A stretch of DNA of 40,421 nucleotides, taken from a virus. How positions within the stretch are numbered: position 1 is the first letter of the stretch; every line of letters begins with the position of its first letter. A program made the position numbers and the translations under genes. This document shows positions 15,841 to 23,338 of this stretch, one piece after another. The notes under the pieces are model-generated. The model was not told where the DNA came from. It ran no database searches and saw only the letters and a program-made list of their open reading frames with translations. Location: the IMG/VR virus record IMGVR_UViG_3300021962_000242, positions 1-40,421 of that record. One strand, given 5' to 3'.

Positions 15841-16189
15841 CGTCCTCAGTAGTTGTAAAGAAAGGAGCCTGTGGCTGATGTTCGCCTTTGTTGTTTAATT
15901 CTGGGTATTTCTCCAGTAGTTCCAGGAATGCTTTTCTATCAATTTCCCGTCCCGGCGCAGGGGAATGATTATGATCCCACAAAGGGCGCTCTACAACATA
16001 ATAGACTTTTGACGAAATAGAATAGCCATAAGAGGCTTCAAGAACCCTTATAACATCCTCCAGAATTTCAATCCATGTAGGGCCAGAGTATTTGTAATCA
16101 CAAGAATTGGACTTATCAGGATACTCAGTCTCGCCGCTGTCCACATCGATGTTAAAAGTAACGCGAGTGTCTTTTTCATAATAATTCAT
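15815..16189 (-). CDS. Hypothetical acidic protein
   Basis: 124 aa from ATG 16189, which follows AAGGAG at good spacing. An alternative ATG at 16234, with AAAGAGG upstream, lies inside the end of thyX and adds 15 residues. The sequence has a beta-rich start (DTRVTFNIDVDSGETEYPD) and a helix (TWIEILEDVIRVLEASYGY), and ends in an acidic TTEDDDENIGNS tail that overlaps the metallophosphoesterase start by 26 nt. I do not recognise a family. Confidence 0.62.
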   Translation of the reverse strand: MNYYEKDTRVTFNIDVDSGETEYPDKSNSCDYKYSGPTWIEILEDVIRVLEASYGYSISSKVYYVVERPLWDHNHSPAPGREIDRKAFLELLEKYPELNNKGEHQPQAPFFTTTEDDDENIGNS

Positions 16190-16223
16190 AATAGACTCCT
16201 TGTTAATATGGTGAAAATAGTCT

Positions 16224-16853
16224 TCAAGTTCCATTAAATACCTCTTTAATACTGGGAAACAAATTAAAGATTATATCTCGACATTGTTCAGCTACGATTC
16301 TATGCTCCTTCTGAGTGGCTTTATCGCAACGAATGTCGATGTAGTGCAGCCAGCTACGCAGAGTACCATTCATGTACATACAAGACATTGTAAGGCCCTC
16401 CGGCAGAATCTTCCTGGAAATCTCTCGTGCAACGCCACGGTCTAGTGCGCCCTTGTAGATCGTTTCGACATGATCCAGCAAGGCATTCTGAGAGTGTTCC
16501 CACCACAGTTCCAAGGCAGGATCGTCTGCCTCAAGACTATTTTGCCTATTCTTAACATCTTGCAACCGTACATCAGAGGTAACAAAGTCTGTCACCTTAG
16601 CGTAACGCTGACTAAATTCCTGGAAAGAGAAGCTACGATGCCTAAGAATCTGTCGGGCTATGTCTCTGGTGGTTTCAATCTCCATGCAAACATTGACCAT
16701 TTCAAACGGACTCCAGTGCTTATTCTCGATCAGGTACTTAAGCAGCTTCGGGGCCGTGTCCGGTTGGTTTTGGTTGCTTGGGTTGCTTACCCTTGCCATG
16801 TACGCAATCTGCTTTTCCGCATCCGGTGTTACCCACACTAGTCTTACTGACAT
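16224..16853 (-). CDS. thyX: FAD-dependent thymidylate synthase ThyX
   Basis: 209 aa. Contains the diagnostic RHR-x7-S motif at Arg71-His72-Arg73 to Ser81 (RHRSFSFQEFSQRY). Upstream is the HWSPFEM substrate block and near the C terminus GTLRSWLHYIDIR. ThyX methylates dUMP to dTMP with methylene-tetrahydrofolate, NAD(P)H and FAD, and so supplies dTTP without needing dihydrofolate reductase. Its first 116 nt overlap the 3' end of the nuclease gene in another frame. The N-terminal VRLVWVTPDAEKQIAYMARV is normal for the family, so this start is credible. Confidence 0.96.
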   Translation of the reverse strand: MSVRLVWVTPDAEKQIAYMARVSNPSNQNQPDTAPKLLKYLIENKHWSPFEMVNVCMEIETTRDIARQILRHRSFSFQEFSQRYAKVTDFVTSDVRLQDVKNRQNSLEADDPALELWWEHSQNALLDHVETIYKGALDRGVAREISRKILPEGLTMSCMYMNGTLRSWLHYIDIRCDKATQKEHRIVAEQCRDIIFNLFPSIKEVFNGT

Positions 16854-17181
16854 TCTTAAAGTTCCTTACAAAGTATTCTGCATCGACAATAGCCAAAGGC
16901 TTACACTGATTCTGTTTAATAAACACTACAGGCTCGTGTGTCCCGTGTGAGCAGGCTTGATTGTAAAAGTCATAGACGGCTATTCGTGCATAATTCTTAC
17001 ACTCAATCTGCCAAGGATACACTTTCCTAGCAGCGGGAGACAACATAACATCCTCGCCACCAGCGCCCATAGAAGTTGACTTAATATCGTCAGGCTCCAG
17101 AGTAGGCTCATAATTCAATAACTGATTAGCGACCCACTTCTGTAGGTTTCTTCCTTTCGCTTTAGCCGATGATGTCTTCAT
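16738..17181 (-). CDS. PD-(D/E)XK nuclease, Holliday-junction-resolvase-like
   Basis: 147 aa. KGRNLQKWVANQLL, GGEDVMLS (Asp44) and PWQIECKN (Glu60-x-Lys62) make up a PD-(D/E)XK core of the resolvase-like phage nuclease type. In T7-like replication this job (gp3) resolves branched intermediates before packaging. No T7 gp3-like gene is otherwise present. The last ~39 residues (Gly/Lys/Pro-rich, with two Cys) overlap the start of thyX out of frame and may be a late extension. The start is coupled (ATGA) to the upstream zinc-peptidase-like gene. Confidence 0.78.
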   Translation of the reverse strand: MKTSSAKAKGRNLQKWVANQLLNYEPTLEPDDIKSTSMGAGGEDVMLSPAARKVYPWQIECKNYARIAVYDFYNQACSHGTHEPVVFIKQNQCKPLAIVDAEYFVRNFKNVSKTSVGNTGCGKADCVHGKGKQPKQPKPTGHGPEAA

Positions 17182-17462
17182 GCTTTAGTCTTCTCGTACT
17201 GATGCAACAAAGCCCCAAAAGAATCGGTAAATTCTTCGTTGTGGTCTGTTTTGCCTAGCGTGAACAGAATAGCATGAACCAGTTCGTGCATGAATGTCTG
17301 CTGCGTGGTTTGTTCGTTCATACCCGCACGGATAAGTATCTCCTGCGTGGCTGGACTGCAACTACCGTAGTCTGCCAATCCTTCGACTAGTCGGACTGTC
17401 CAATCAAATCCGGCGAGGCTAAAGGAGGTAACCAAGTCTGGTTTGGAATTCGCCTTAACCAT
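17178..17462 (-). CDS. Small HExxH zinc metallopeptidase-like protein
   Basis: 94 aa with HELVH at His59-Glu60-His63 in TFMHELVHAILFTLG. A downstream acidic segment HNEEFTDSFGALLHQ could supply the third zinc ligand. Short proteins with this layout (ImmA/IrrE- or SprT-like fold) occur in phages, and their targets are unknown. The first 76 nt overlap the end of the exonuclease gene in another frame, and the stop overlaps the nuclease start by ATGA. Confidence 0.72.
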   Translation of the reverse strand: MVKANSKPDLVTSFSLAGFDWTVRLVEGLADYGSCSPATQEILIRAGMNEQTTQQTFMHELVHAILFTLGKTDHNEEFTDSFGALLHQYEKTKA

Positions 17463-18133
17463 AGTAGTACCGCATTTTCTTTAACTCGTTCCTCATCACC
17501 GTCATAAGCTTTAATACAAGCATCGTAATACTCCTTCTCTGTTTTACAGTCTTTTAAAATCTTTTCAGCCTTAACAGGCCCGATACCTTTGATGCCAATA
17601 ATATTATCGACACGATCACCAGTAAGAATCTGTTTGTAAAAACTTCGTAGTCCTTCTTCCTCGGTAACAAAATACTTTTCTTTGCGTACAAAGTTATAAT
17701 GCCATCCAGGAATTTGATCAAAGTCTTTATCAATAGAGACTATCCAGTAATCTCCTTGGGTGGCTTCAATGGCGATTTCATCGTCCGCTTCTTGTCCTTC
17801 AACAATGGTGGCTCCAAGTCTTTGGAGATAGCCTCGGAGGGCTTCGTAGTGTTTTGGTCTTGGGGCATCTTTTCTGTTTCCTTTATACGGGGCTGTCTTT
17901 GCCACCATATGTCGAAAATTCCCCTTTCCTGTGAGGTAGGCTTTGTAGTCATCGCAGTTTAGTTCTGTAAAAACTATTTCCAGGATTAGTTCCTTAGCTC
18001 TGGCGAAACAGATCTCCTCTGTCTCATCCTCAGACGCAAATGCGACCCTGTATACGATCACATCTGCGTCCAAGAGAGCTACTTTAGGAAGCTCAGAGGA
18101 TGTCATCATCCCCTTCTTTAGCGTCAGGCACAT
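17387..18133 (-). CDS. 5'-3' exonuclease (T7 gp6-like, FEN/PIN family)
   Basis: 248 aa from 18133; alternative ATGs at 18109 and 18106 start nearer the conserved core (KVALLDADVIVYR) but are very close to their ribosome-site-like GAAGGGG. Acidic metal ligands are visible in LLDADV (Asp22, Asp24), GQEADDE (Glu113, Asp115, Asp116) and SIDKDFDQ (Asp133-Asp137). A helix-three-turn-helix follows (TGDRVDNIIGIKGIGPVKA). The enzyme removes RNA primers and degrades host DNA to nucleotides that the RNR and ThyX products can recycle. It overlaps the SSB end. Confidence 0.92.
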   Translation of the reverse strand: MCLTLKKGMMTSSELPKVALLDADVIVYRVAFASEDETEEICFARAKELILEIVFTELNCDDYKAYLTGKGNFRHMVAKTAPYKGNRKDAPRPKHYEALRGYLQRLGATIVEGQEADDEIAIEATQGDYWIVSIDKDFDQIPGWHYNFVRKEKYFVTEEEGLRSFYKQILTGDRVDNIIGIKGIGPVKAEKILKDCKTEKEYYDACIKAYDGDEERVKENAVLLWLRRIPNQTWLPPLASPDLIGQSD

Positions 18134-18509
18134 AGGTCTTAACCTCAGTTACCTTCAGCTTCTGAATGCTCGGAGAATTCCCATACTTAGCGCTGGCTTT
18201 GTGGGCATAAGAGCCTACGATAGCCTCGCACTTGGAACCGTTACCGAGGACATCAACAGGCACAGGGTTGCCATTCTCATCGACAGGCCCAAACAAGTAC
18301 TTGCTTTTGCCGACAATGTAGTTGCCCATCGAATCCTTGTACTTGACGCGAATGCCTAGCTTTGTCAGCTTGGCAACATCCGTATCAGACAGCATACCGA
18401 TAGTACACTCGTAACGGTCATTATCATCGTTAAAAGCTTTATTGAACTCAGCCATCCATTTATTCCAGAATAGCTCTCCAGAGATTTTAACAGGTTTCAG
18501 ATCACTCAT
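18093..18509 (-). CDS. Single-stranded DNA-binding protein (T7 gp2.5-like)
   Basis: 138 aa from ATG 18509 (AAAGGA 7 nt upstream; a TTG two codons earlier is unlikely). An OB-fold-like core (DRYECTIGMLSDTDVAKL, NGSKCEAIVGSYAHKA) is followed by an acidic tail DAKEGDDDIL. Such a tail, ending in an aromatic or hydrophobic residue, is used by gp2.5-type SSBs to contact polymerase and helicase. The location between polymerase and exonuclease fits the T7 replication module. Confidence 0.86.
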   Translation of the reverse strand: MSDLKPVKISGELFWNKWMAEFNKAFNDDNDRYECTIGMLSDTDVAKLTKLGIRVKYKDSMGNYIVGKSKYLFGPVDENGNPVPVDVLGNGSKCEAIVGSYAHKASAKYGNSPSIQKLKVTEVKTYVPDAKEGDDDIL

Positions 18510-18555
18510 TTTCAATTCCTTTGAAAGTTAATAAAATGTCTGTCTTTCCAGACTG

Positions 18556-18765
18556 TCAATTCAGAAACTTTGGCGGTGTTAAGTCCTCCACCAAAGTCTC
18601 CAGATGCTCTAGTGCTGCCGTCAAAACAACATAGATTTGCAATACATCTAGGTTGCTTGTGTGCATCAACGAAAAAGAATCCTCTTTTATGTCAATAACA
18701 ATGCGAGAATCAAAATCTTGTTCAGTGTGTTTCACGCCAGTTTCTACCAATTTTGTATTCTCCAT
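18556..18765 (-). CDS. Hypothetical protein overlapping the polymerase gene
   Basis: 69 aa. The ATG lies 44 nt inside the 3' end of the DNA polymerase gene, in another frame and without a clear ribosome site, so translation is probably coupled to polymerase termination. Helical C-terminal half (DVLQIYVVLTAALEHLETLVEDL). Not recognised. A short gap (18516-18555) separates it from SSB. Confidence 0.55.
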   Translation of the reverse strand: MENTKLVETGVKHTEQDFDSRIVIDIKEDSFSLMHTSNLDVLQIYVVLTAALEHLETLVEDLTPPKFLN

Positions 18766-20434
18766 CTAAGGGACACCGTAGATTAAAAAAGACCCCTGCT
18801 TCCACGATGCTCATTTTAGCAGCTTTTCCAGCCTCGTCTGCCAACGCTTCAGGAACCTCGAACTGGAACTCATCGTGGACATTGGCGACTAGCTTTACAG
18901 GCCACTTGTTAGCCTTGATTTTATCATAAAAAAGCACTAGCGCCTTTTTCATCACGATTGCGCCTGCGCCCTGAAGTAAGCTATTGAGCGCCGCATGGTC
19001 AGAGCGAACCCAAATCTTGCGACCATCAAGCCCCGGTACATAGCCCTTGGACGCATAAACGGATACTTTAGAGCGTAAAGACTTGAGCGCGGGAGTCCCT
19101 TCAAGAAAGGAAGCGATAAGTCTTTCACCAGTGGCACTATTGCCACCGACAATCGAGCCAATCTTCGATGGCCCCGCCCCATAGAGGAACGCATAGATGA
19201 ATGTCTTCGCCTGATCCCTTGTTTGTAGGCCAGCAGCTTGCTGGTTTTTCGTATGGACATCCGTTCCATCTTTCGAGTTTCCCTCAACGACCGTTTTGAC
19301 ATAATCTTTGTCCTTCATGTAATGAGCAAGCATACGAAGCTCAAGACCGCTAGCGTCACAACCAACAAGTACATTACCATCTTCTACCGTCCAACATTGT
19401 CTGCACTCTGGGCCATACAAGCTACCTGCGTTAGGTATCTGTGCCATGTTAGGCTTAGAGTGCGTCATACGGCCTGTTACAGCCCCATTGGTGATCACCT
19501 TACCGTGAACCCTATCATCGCTTCCTAGCGCCTCTAACCAGGATTCTATCTGAGCGATACGCTTTTGTAGCAGCAGGTACTCAGCGATCACCTTAGCCTC
19601 TGGAATGCTCAAATCCATCAGTACAACTTCATCAACGATGGGCTGATTATTCTCAGTAAACTTCTTAGGCTTCCACCCTAGCTCTTGGAGTTTTTCTCCG
19701 ATCTGCTTTCTACTTCCTGGATTAAAGGAAACAACTTCGTCTTTGAGTCGCTTTCCGGTTTTCTCGGAGTATCTTTCCAGAATTCTCGGAGGCCAGCGTT
19801 CCTGCATTCGTTCATATATTCCTGCCATTTTTGTCTTGAGGTCAGTAAGTAGCACGGTTGCATAGGGTACATCCAGTTTAAATCCGTTACGCTCCTGTTG
19901 AGCTATGATAGCCGCCACCTGATGCTCCAGCTTTACAGAATCCTCGGAGAAGCCTTCTGCGATCAGCCTGTTGCTAACCAGTGTGTAGGTCTTTTCTAGA
20001 ACATCAACATCGCGTATACAATAAGTCTCTAGCAAGCTATCAAAGGGACTGTCGTAGCACTCACCGATGTAGTCTTCTTTACGATCCATCATCCATTGCC
20101 AGATTTTCTTGTAATCAATTTTTTGTGTACCTAGCTGCTTTCCGTAGCTTTCCAAGCTGTGCCCGTTCTCTTTCGTTGGCTCTAATAGCCGACTTGCTAC
20201 TAATGTGTCGAATACCTTCCTCAAGGGAATCTTCGTCATCCATAACCTGTTTAACAGATAGAAATCGAACGCAATCCCATTGTGAGCTATCAGGAGTGTA
20301 GCCTTGCTTAGATAGTCGTTTAGGCCACTTGGATTTTTCCATACTTTAATTTCTCCGCTATCAAGGTCTTTAGTCACGCACAGGTGAATCCGGTTGTGTG
20401 CCAGATTCGTTTCTATGTCCAGTGCAATTTTCAT
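18722..20434 (-). CDS. Family A DNA polymerase with 3'-5' exonuclease (T7 gp5-like)
   Basis: 570 aa. The proofreading domain shows Exo I LDIET (Asp6, Glu8), Exo II HNGIAFD (Asp57) and Exo III CIRDVDVLEKTY (Asp142/Asp144), so it should be active. The polymerase domain has motif A VGCDASGLELRM (Asp360), motif B RDQAKTFIYAFLYGAG (Arg406, Lys410, Tyr414) and motif C NVHDEFQFE (His520-Asp521-Glu522). Tyr414 occupies the position of T7 Tyr526. It is shorter than T7 gp5 (704 aa), and I see no obvious thioredoxin-binding loop, so processivity may rely on something else. The start lies inside the preceding coiled-coil gene. Confidence 0.96.
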   Translation of the reverse strand: MKIALDIETNLAHNRIHLCVTKDLDSGEIKVWKNPSGLNDYLSKATLLIAHNGIAFDFYLLNRLWMTKIPLRKVFDTLVASRLLEPTKENGHSLESYGKQLGTQKIDYKKIWQWMMDRKEDYIGECYDSPFDSLLETYCIRDVDVLEKTYTLVSNRLIAEGFSEDSVKLEHQVAAIIAQQERNGFKLDVPYATVLLTDLKTKMAGIYERMQERWPPRILERYSEKTGKRLKDEVVSFNPGSRKQIGEKLQELGWKPKKFTENNQPIVDEVVLMDLSIPEAKVIAEYLLLQKRIAQIESWLEALGSDDRVHGKVITNGAVTGRMTHSKPNMAQIPNAGSLYGPECRQCWTVEDGNVLVGCDASGLELRMLAHYMKDKDYVKTVVEGNSKDGTDVHTKNQQAAGLQTRDQAKTFIYAFLYGAGPSKIGSIVGGNSATGERLIASFLEGTPALKSLRSKVSVYASKGYVPGLDGRKIWVRSDHAALNSLLQGAGAIVMKKALVLFYDKIKANKWPVKLVANVHDEFQFEVPEALADEAGKAAKMSIVEAGVFFNLRCPLDGEYKIGRNWRETH

Positions 20435-20549
20435 GGTGTTCTTTCAGTTCCTCGTACTGATGGATAAGAGTTTGATACTTGTCCTGCAACTCGAAATACC
20501 TATCTTCCAAGTTAAGCAGCCTGCCAATTAGTTGATCAAGATCTATCAC
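20370..20549 (-). CDS. Small coiled-coil protein, GTG start
   Basis: 59 aa starting at GTG 20549, which overlaps the TGA of the upstream gene (GTGA), so the start is set by coupling. The sequence IDLDQLIGRLLNLEDRYFEL continues as a heptad-rich helix to about residue 38 and ends in a polar tail. It overlaps the start of DNA polymerase by 65 nt. A longer open frame extends upstream to 20774 but runs out of phase through two other small genes and is not convincing. Confidence 0.6.
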   Translation of the reverse strand: MIDLDQLIGRLLNLEDRYFELQDKYQTLIHQYEELKEHHENCTGHRNESGTQPDSPVRD

Positions 20550-20692
20550 GATTGTACCGCAAGATAAAGACCAACATTTCCAAGAGCGTACCCAAAGAAA
20601 GCAATAGAGTGCCCATTGTCTCCTTTGAGCCACAGATCTACTCCGACCACGGCATACACGATACCGATAATTGCAATCAACCAAGAACTCAT
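20546..20692 (-). CDS. Small hydrophobic membrane protein
   Basis: 48 aa beginning MSSWLIAIIGIVYAVVGVDL, then WLKGDNGHS, then a second hydrophobic stretch ending YLAVQS, so probably two transmembrane helices joined by a short loop. AAAGGAAAAAGAAAT precedes the ATG, which overlaps the TGA of the basic micro-gene upstream. This hairpin topology is reminiscent of small phage holin or antiholin-like proteins, but it is encoded in the replication arm. The function is unknown. Confidence 0.6.
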   Translation of the reverse strand: MSSWLIAIIGIVYAVVGVDLWLKGDNGHSIAFFGYALGNVGLYLAVQS

Positions 20693-20811
20693 ATTTCTTT
20701 TTCCTTTGCTTCTTTCTTTCTGTTCCTGTGTTTACCTGCGTTTCTTTTTGGTCTAGAAAGCAGGGCGAGAACAACAGGGTTACGCCTCTTCTTTTTTCTC
20801 TTCTTCGCCAT
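20689..20811 (-). CDS. Highly basic 40-aa protein
   Basis: 40 aa (MAKKRKKKRRNPVVLALLSR, then more Lys/Arg). The stop overlaps the next ATG (ATGA), and the start overlaps the end of the gene at 20780 out of frame. The layout, basic start then N-P-V-x-x-A-L-L-S-R-P then basic tail, resembles short basic proteins seen in many podoviruses near the polymerase genes (DUF7230-like in appearance). Nucleic-acid or host-factor binding is plausible. Confidence 0.62.
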   Translation of the reverse strand: MAKKRKKKRRNPVVLALLSRPKRNAGKHRNRKKEAKEKEI

Positions 20812-20971
20812 AATTGGGGTGTAGCTTCTCAGCTTCTTTAACGCCATTCATTATCGCAGTGACGATGCCATAGCGTGTAAGTGCATCAAGCTCTTCCTTA
20901 GAAAAATTAAACTGGAGGATAGCACTACCATCCTCATTCTCTTGAATCAAAACCACTTCTGATGTAGTCAT
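20780..20971 (-). CDS. Hypothetical small acidic protein
   Basis: 63 aa. A beta-like N terminus (SEVVLIQENEDGSAILQFNF) leads into two helices (SKEELDALTRYGIVTAIMNGVKEAEKL) and a Glu/Lys-rich tail. It resembles small conserved phage proteins upstream of DNA polymerase, without a known function. ATG 20971 follows a weak GGAGT. The 3' 32 nt overlap the basic micro-gene. Confidence 0.62.
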   Translation of the reverse strand: MTTSEVVLIQENEDGSAILQFNFSKEELDALTRYGIVTAIMNGVKEAEKLHPNYGEEEKKEEA

Positions 20972-20981
20972 ACAGTACTCC

Positions 20982-21170
20982 TTAGATATATTTAGGAACA
21001 GTTACAGGAATGCAAAGTGCATAACTATTCATCAGCGTAGGCTTGTCAAAATCTTTGATAGCATCTTTTATGAATGTTACACATTTTTCTTTTGTATCAA
21101 ATCCGTCTGAAGTATACGCGAATTGGCACATATTGAGGCACACCGCCATCACAGCTATATAGATAGTCAT
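20982..21170 (-). CDS. Small possibly exported Cys-containing protein
   Basis: 62 aa. The N-terminal hydrophobic stretch MTIYIAVMAVCLNMCQFAYT could be a short signal or membrane anchor. The rest carries two more Cys (EKCVTFI, YALCIPV), which could pair outside the cytoplasm. The start overlaps the stop of the acidic gene upstream (ATGA). Unrecognised. Confidence 0.55.
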   Translation of the reverse strand: MTIYIAVMAVCLNMCQFAYTSDGFDTKEKCVTFIKDAIKDFDKPTLMNSYALCIPVTVPKYI

Positions 21171-21325
21171 GTTTCATCCTCGTCAGTGTCGAGTTCTTCA
21201 TCGTCCTCATCTTCCTCTTCGTCTTCCTCCGTGCCAAAGATAGCGTCCCATCGTTTAGAATATTCTTCGTTTGAGATACTGAATGGCCTCGGTGAAGAGC
21301 CTTTACCTCCGTCTGAGTGGTTCAT
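21167..21325 (-). CDS. Small conserved acidic phage protein
   Basis: 52 aa. MNHSDGGKGSSPRPFSISNE is followed by EYSKRWDAIFG and a strongly acidic tail of about 20 Asp/Glu-dominated residues. The D-G-G-K-G-x-x-P-R-P and (R/K)-W-D-A-I-F-G blocks recur in short proteins next to helicase or polymerase genes of many podoviruses; their function is unknown. It overlaps both neighbours by ATGA. Confidence 0.68.
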   Translation of the reverse strand: MNHSDGGKGSSPRPFSISNEEYSKRWDAIFGTEEDEEEDEDDEELDTDEDET

Positions 21326-21504
21326 AGTTTTGTATCCTTATGATCTTTTGTTTTCAATATAATGTGGCACTCAGAAAAAGCTAAAGGTTTATATAGTGCC
21401 TTATCTTTACGCTCTTCGCGATATTTATCAATGACGCATTTTTCTTTACACACCTCCGGTAGGCCGTGCGCTTTCCATACACAGGTTTCACCACAATTAT
21501 TCAT
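21322..21504 (-). CDS. Small Cys-rich protein
   Basis: 60 aa with four Cys in the first 23 residues (NNCGETCVWKAHGLPEVCKEKC), spaced as two C-x3-C pairs that could bind zinc. The start overlaps the primase-helicase stop by ATGA, with GGAGGAAC upstream. Unrecognised. Confidence 0.58.
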   Translation of the reverse strand: MNNCGETCVWKAHGLPEVCKEKCVIDKYREERKDKALYKPLAFSECHIILKTKDHKDTKL

Positions 21505-23108
21505 AGTTCCTCCAAAGTAACTTCGTTCATTCTACCAGTGAACAGATCGTAGCGTAGCTCACACGCAGGGCCTGTAAGCCCACTGTAACGGTTCTTAGCC
21601 ACTGCCACCTTAGTTGTATGCCTCTCGATAGGGTCATCGCTCATAGAGTTCCTTTCCAGGGTTATGACCGCATCAGATAACTGAGCGATAGCGCCTGAGC
21701 CTCTAAGTTGAGACAACGATACAGCCTGCCCGTCCTCGTGGCCTTGGTTGCCGTTAGGACGCTTCAGGTGCGACACAACGATCAAGGTTATTCCAACATC
21801 CTGCACAAGCGTCCTCAGCTTGGTCATCATGTTGTCGATAGCCTTTCTTTCATCGCCAAGATCCTGTCCTGAAATGATGATGGATAAGTGATCCAAAAAG
21901 ACAATCTTACAGTCCAGCCCCTTAGCCAAATATTTTATCCTAGAAATAATATTCTCTTCGGAGGTACTGCCAAAGTGATCAAACAGAAAAATTCTACCAG
22001 TGCCTATCGTATCATCGAAAGCCTCTTTGAGTTCCTCGGCAGAAACTTGAGTGTCGGGCAGGTGTAGTTTCTTATTCGCGCTAATGCTCATAATGCTCTG
22101 AGCCGTTTTCTTAAGAGACTCTTCGAGGAACAACCCGCCGATGTTCCAGCTAGTTGTCTTGAGAATATGATGCAGTATTTCGCGCAAGAACTGACTCTTG
22201 CCTAAGCCGCTTCCAGCGGTGACCGTGATAAGCTCTGACTGCCGGAAACCGTACAGTAGCTCGTTAAGCCCATTGTAGGGATAAACAGCCTCTGGCGTGG
22301 GTTCCGGTGTACTTACTAGCTCCCAGAGCGTGGAGGCATCAACAATTCCATCAGGGACATATGTTTCAGCTTTCCACCAGTTGTTGACAAAGGAAACAGT
22401 TTTTCCATCAACCAAGTAATCACACGCATCTTTGCATCCTTCAATGTGTTTAACAATTTTAGACTTTGATCCGAACAACTCAGCCACTTCAGCAGAAGCC
22501 TTCTTTCCTGGTTCGTCATCGTCAAAGCAGATTACGATGTTCTCAAAGGTATCCAACCATTCATAGCTGGCTTTGCAGTCCTTCAAAGCCGATTGAGCGC
22601 CATTCTTGACCGATACGACAGGCCACTTCGACCCAAGCATTTGAAAGGCAGCAAGAGCGTCAAGCTCCCCTTCGACCAAAGTGACATACTTGCCACCTTT
22701 GTTAAACAGGGATTGACCGAACAGGGTAGTCTTACCCCACTGGCCTTCGACAGCAAAAGTCTTGTTGGCTACGGTACGCACCTTCGAGGCGACATACAAG
22801 CCTGCTTCATCCGTGTAAGGATAGATGTGCTTCGCGTCTGTCTGAGTTACTTTGTAGTAATCGCAAGTGTCCCTTGTGATCCTACGATCTGGGATGGGTT
22901 TTACTTCGCCTGTGGTCTTCATAGCTTTTGCTCGGTTAAATTCTTCTTTCCAGCGCTCACGGTCTTCATTAGCTGCTTCACTGACAACTTTACCACATTT
23001 ATGACAATAGGTATGACCGTCCGTGTACAGGGCATTTGCGTCTGAGCTTCCGCAATGGTCACACGCGATATGCTTCACAAAATCGGAAGCTAACTTTAAA
23101 ACACTCAC
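21501..23108 (-). CDS. DNA primase-helicase (T7 gp4-like)
   Basis: 535 aa from GTG 23108, which follows AAGGAG and overlaps the upstream TGA. A zinc finger (Cys16, Cys19, Cys35, Cys38) recognises the priming site. A TOPRIM primase core follows (LVEGELDAL with Glu147, FDDDEPG with Asp196-Asp198). Then comes a RecA-like DnaB-type helicase domain with Walker A GSGLGKS (Lys304) and Walker B IVFLDHLS (Asp406), and LIVVSHLKRP near the C terminus. It would unwind the fork and lay down primers for the gp5-like polymerase downstream. Size and order match T7 gp4 (566 aa). Confidence 0.95.
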   Translation of the reverse strand: MSVLKLASDFVKHIACDHCGSSDANALYTDGHTYCHKCGKVVSEAANEDRERWKEEFNRAKAMKTTGEVKPIPDRRITRDTCDYYKVTQTDAKHIYPYTDEAGLYVASKVRTVANKTFAVEGQWGKTTLFGQSLFNKGGKYVTLVEGELDALAAFQMLGSKWPVVSVKNGAQSALKDCKASYEWLDTFENIVICFDDDEPGKKASAEVAELFGSKSKIVKHIEGCKDACDYLVDGKTVSFVNNWWKAETYVPDGIVDASTLWELVSTPEPTPEAVYPYNGLNELLYGFRQSELITVTAGSGLGKSQFLREILHHILKTTSWNIGGLFLEESLKKTAQSIMSISANKKLHLPDTQVSAEELKEAFDDTIGTGRIFLFDHFGSTSEENIISRIKYLAKGLDCKIVFLDHLSIIISGQDLGDERKAIDNMMTKLRTLVQDVGITLIVVSHLKRPNGNQGHEDGQAVSLSQLRGSGAIAQLSDAVITLERNSMSDDPIERHTTKVAVAKNRYSGLTGPACELRYDLFTGRMNEVTLEEL

Positions 23109-23338
23109 TGGTTTTTCTCCTTCAGTTTAATCTCAATCGCAGTATAGAAACTTATCGGGCCTTTTACGGTATCGGCTATGCCCAATACTTCACCCATAGA
23201 CAACCACTTAAATTCCTGGAGTACGCGCTGCTCTATAAGGTTAGCGAACTCTTTCAGTTCGTTATAGTTAGGCGTATGCACCACTCCAGCGAGCTTATTA
23301 GCCCTGACCCACAGTTCGATTATAGCCTCTTCATTCAT
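23105..23338 (-). CDS. Hypothetical small protein
   Basis: 77 aa, helical (EEAIIELWVRANKLAG, NYNELKEFANLIEQRVL), with a basic C terminus. ATG 23338 overlaps the upstream stop and its own TGA overlaps the helicase GTG, so it lies in an unbroken coupled chain. Its 3' end supplies the helicase ribosome site. No family recognised. Confidence 0.62.
   Translation of the reverse strand: MNEEAIIELWVRANKLAGVVHTPNYNELKEFANLIEQRVLQEFKWLSMGEVLGIADTVKGPISFYTAIEIKLKEKNQ

Noticed and set aside
20552-20774. N-terminal extension of the coiled-coil gene (frame open back to 20774)
   Set aside because: The extension runs out of frame through two small genes with good coupling and ribosome sites, and its composition (Arg/Cys/Trp-rich) is unlike a real protein. 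GTG 20549 is preferred.
21123-21362. Plus-strand frame with a long serine run
   Set aside because: It is the complement of the acidic Asp/Glu tail of the minus-strand gene at 21167-21325.
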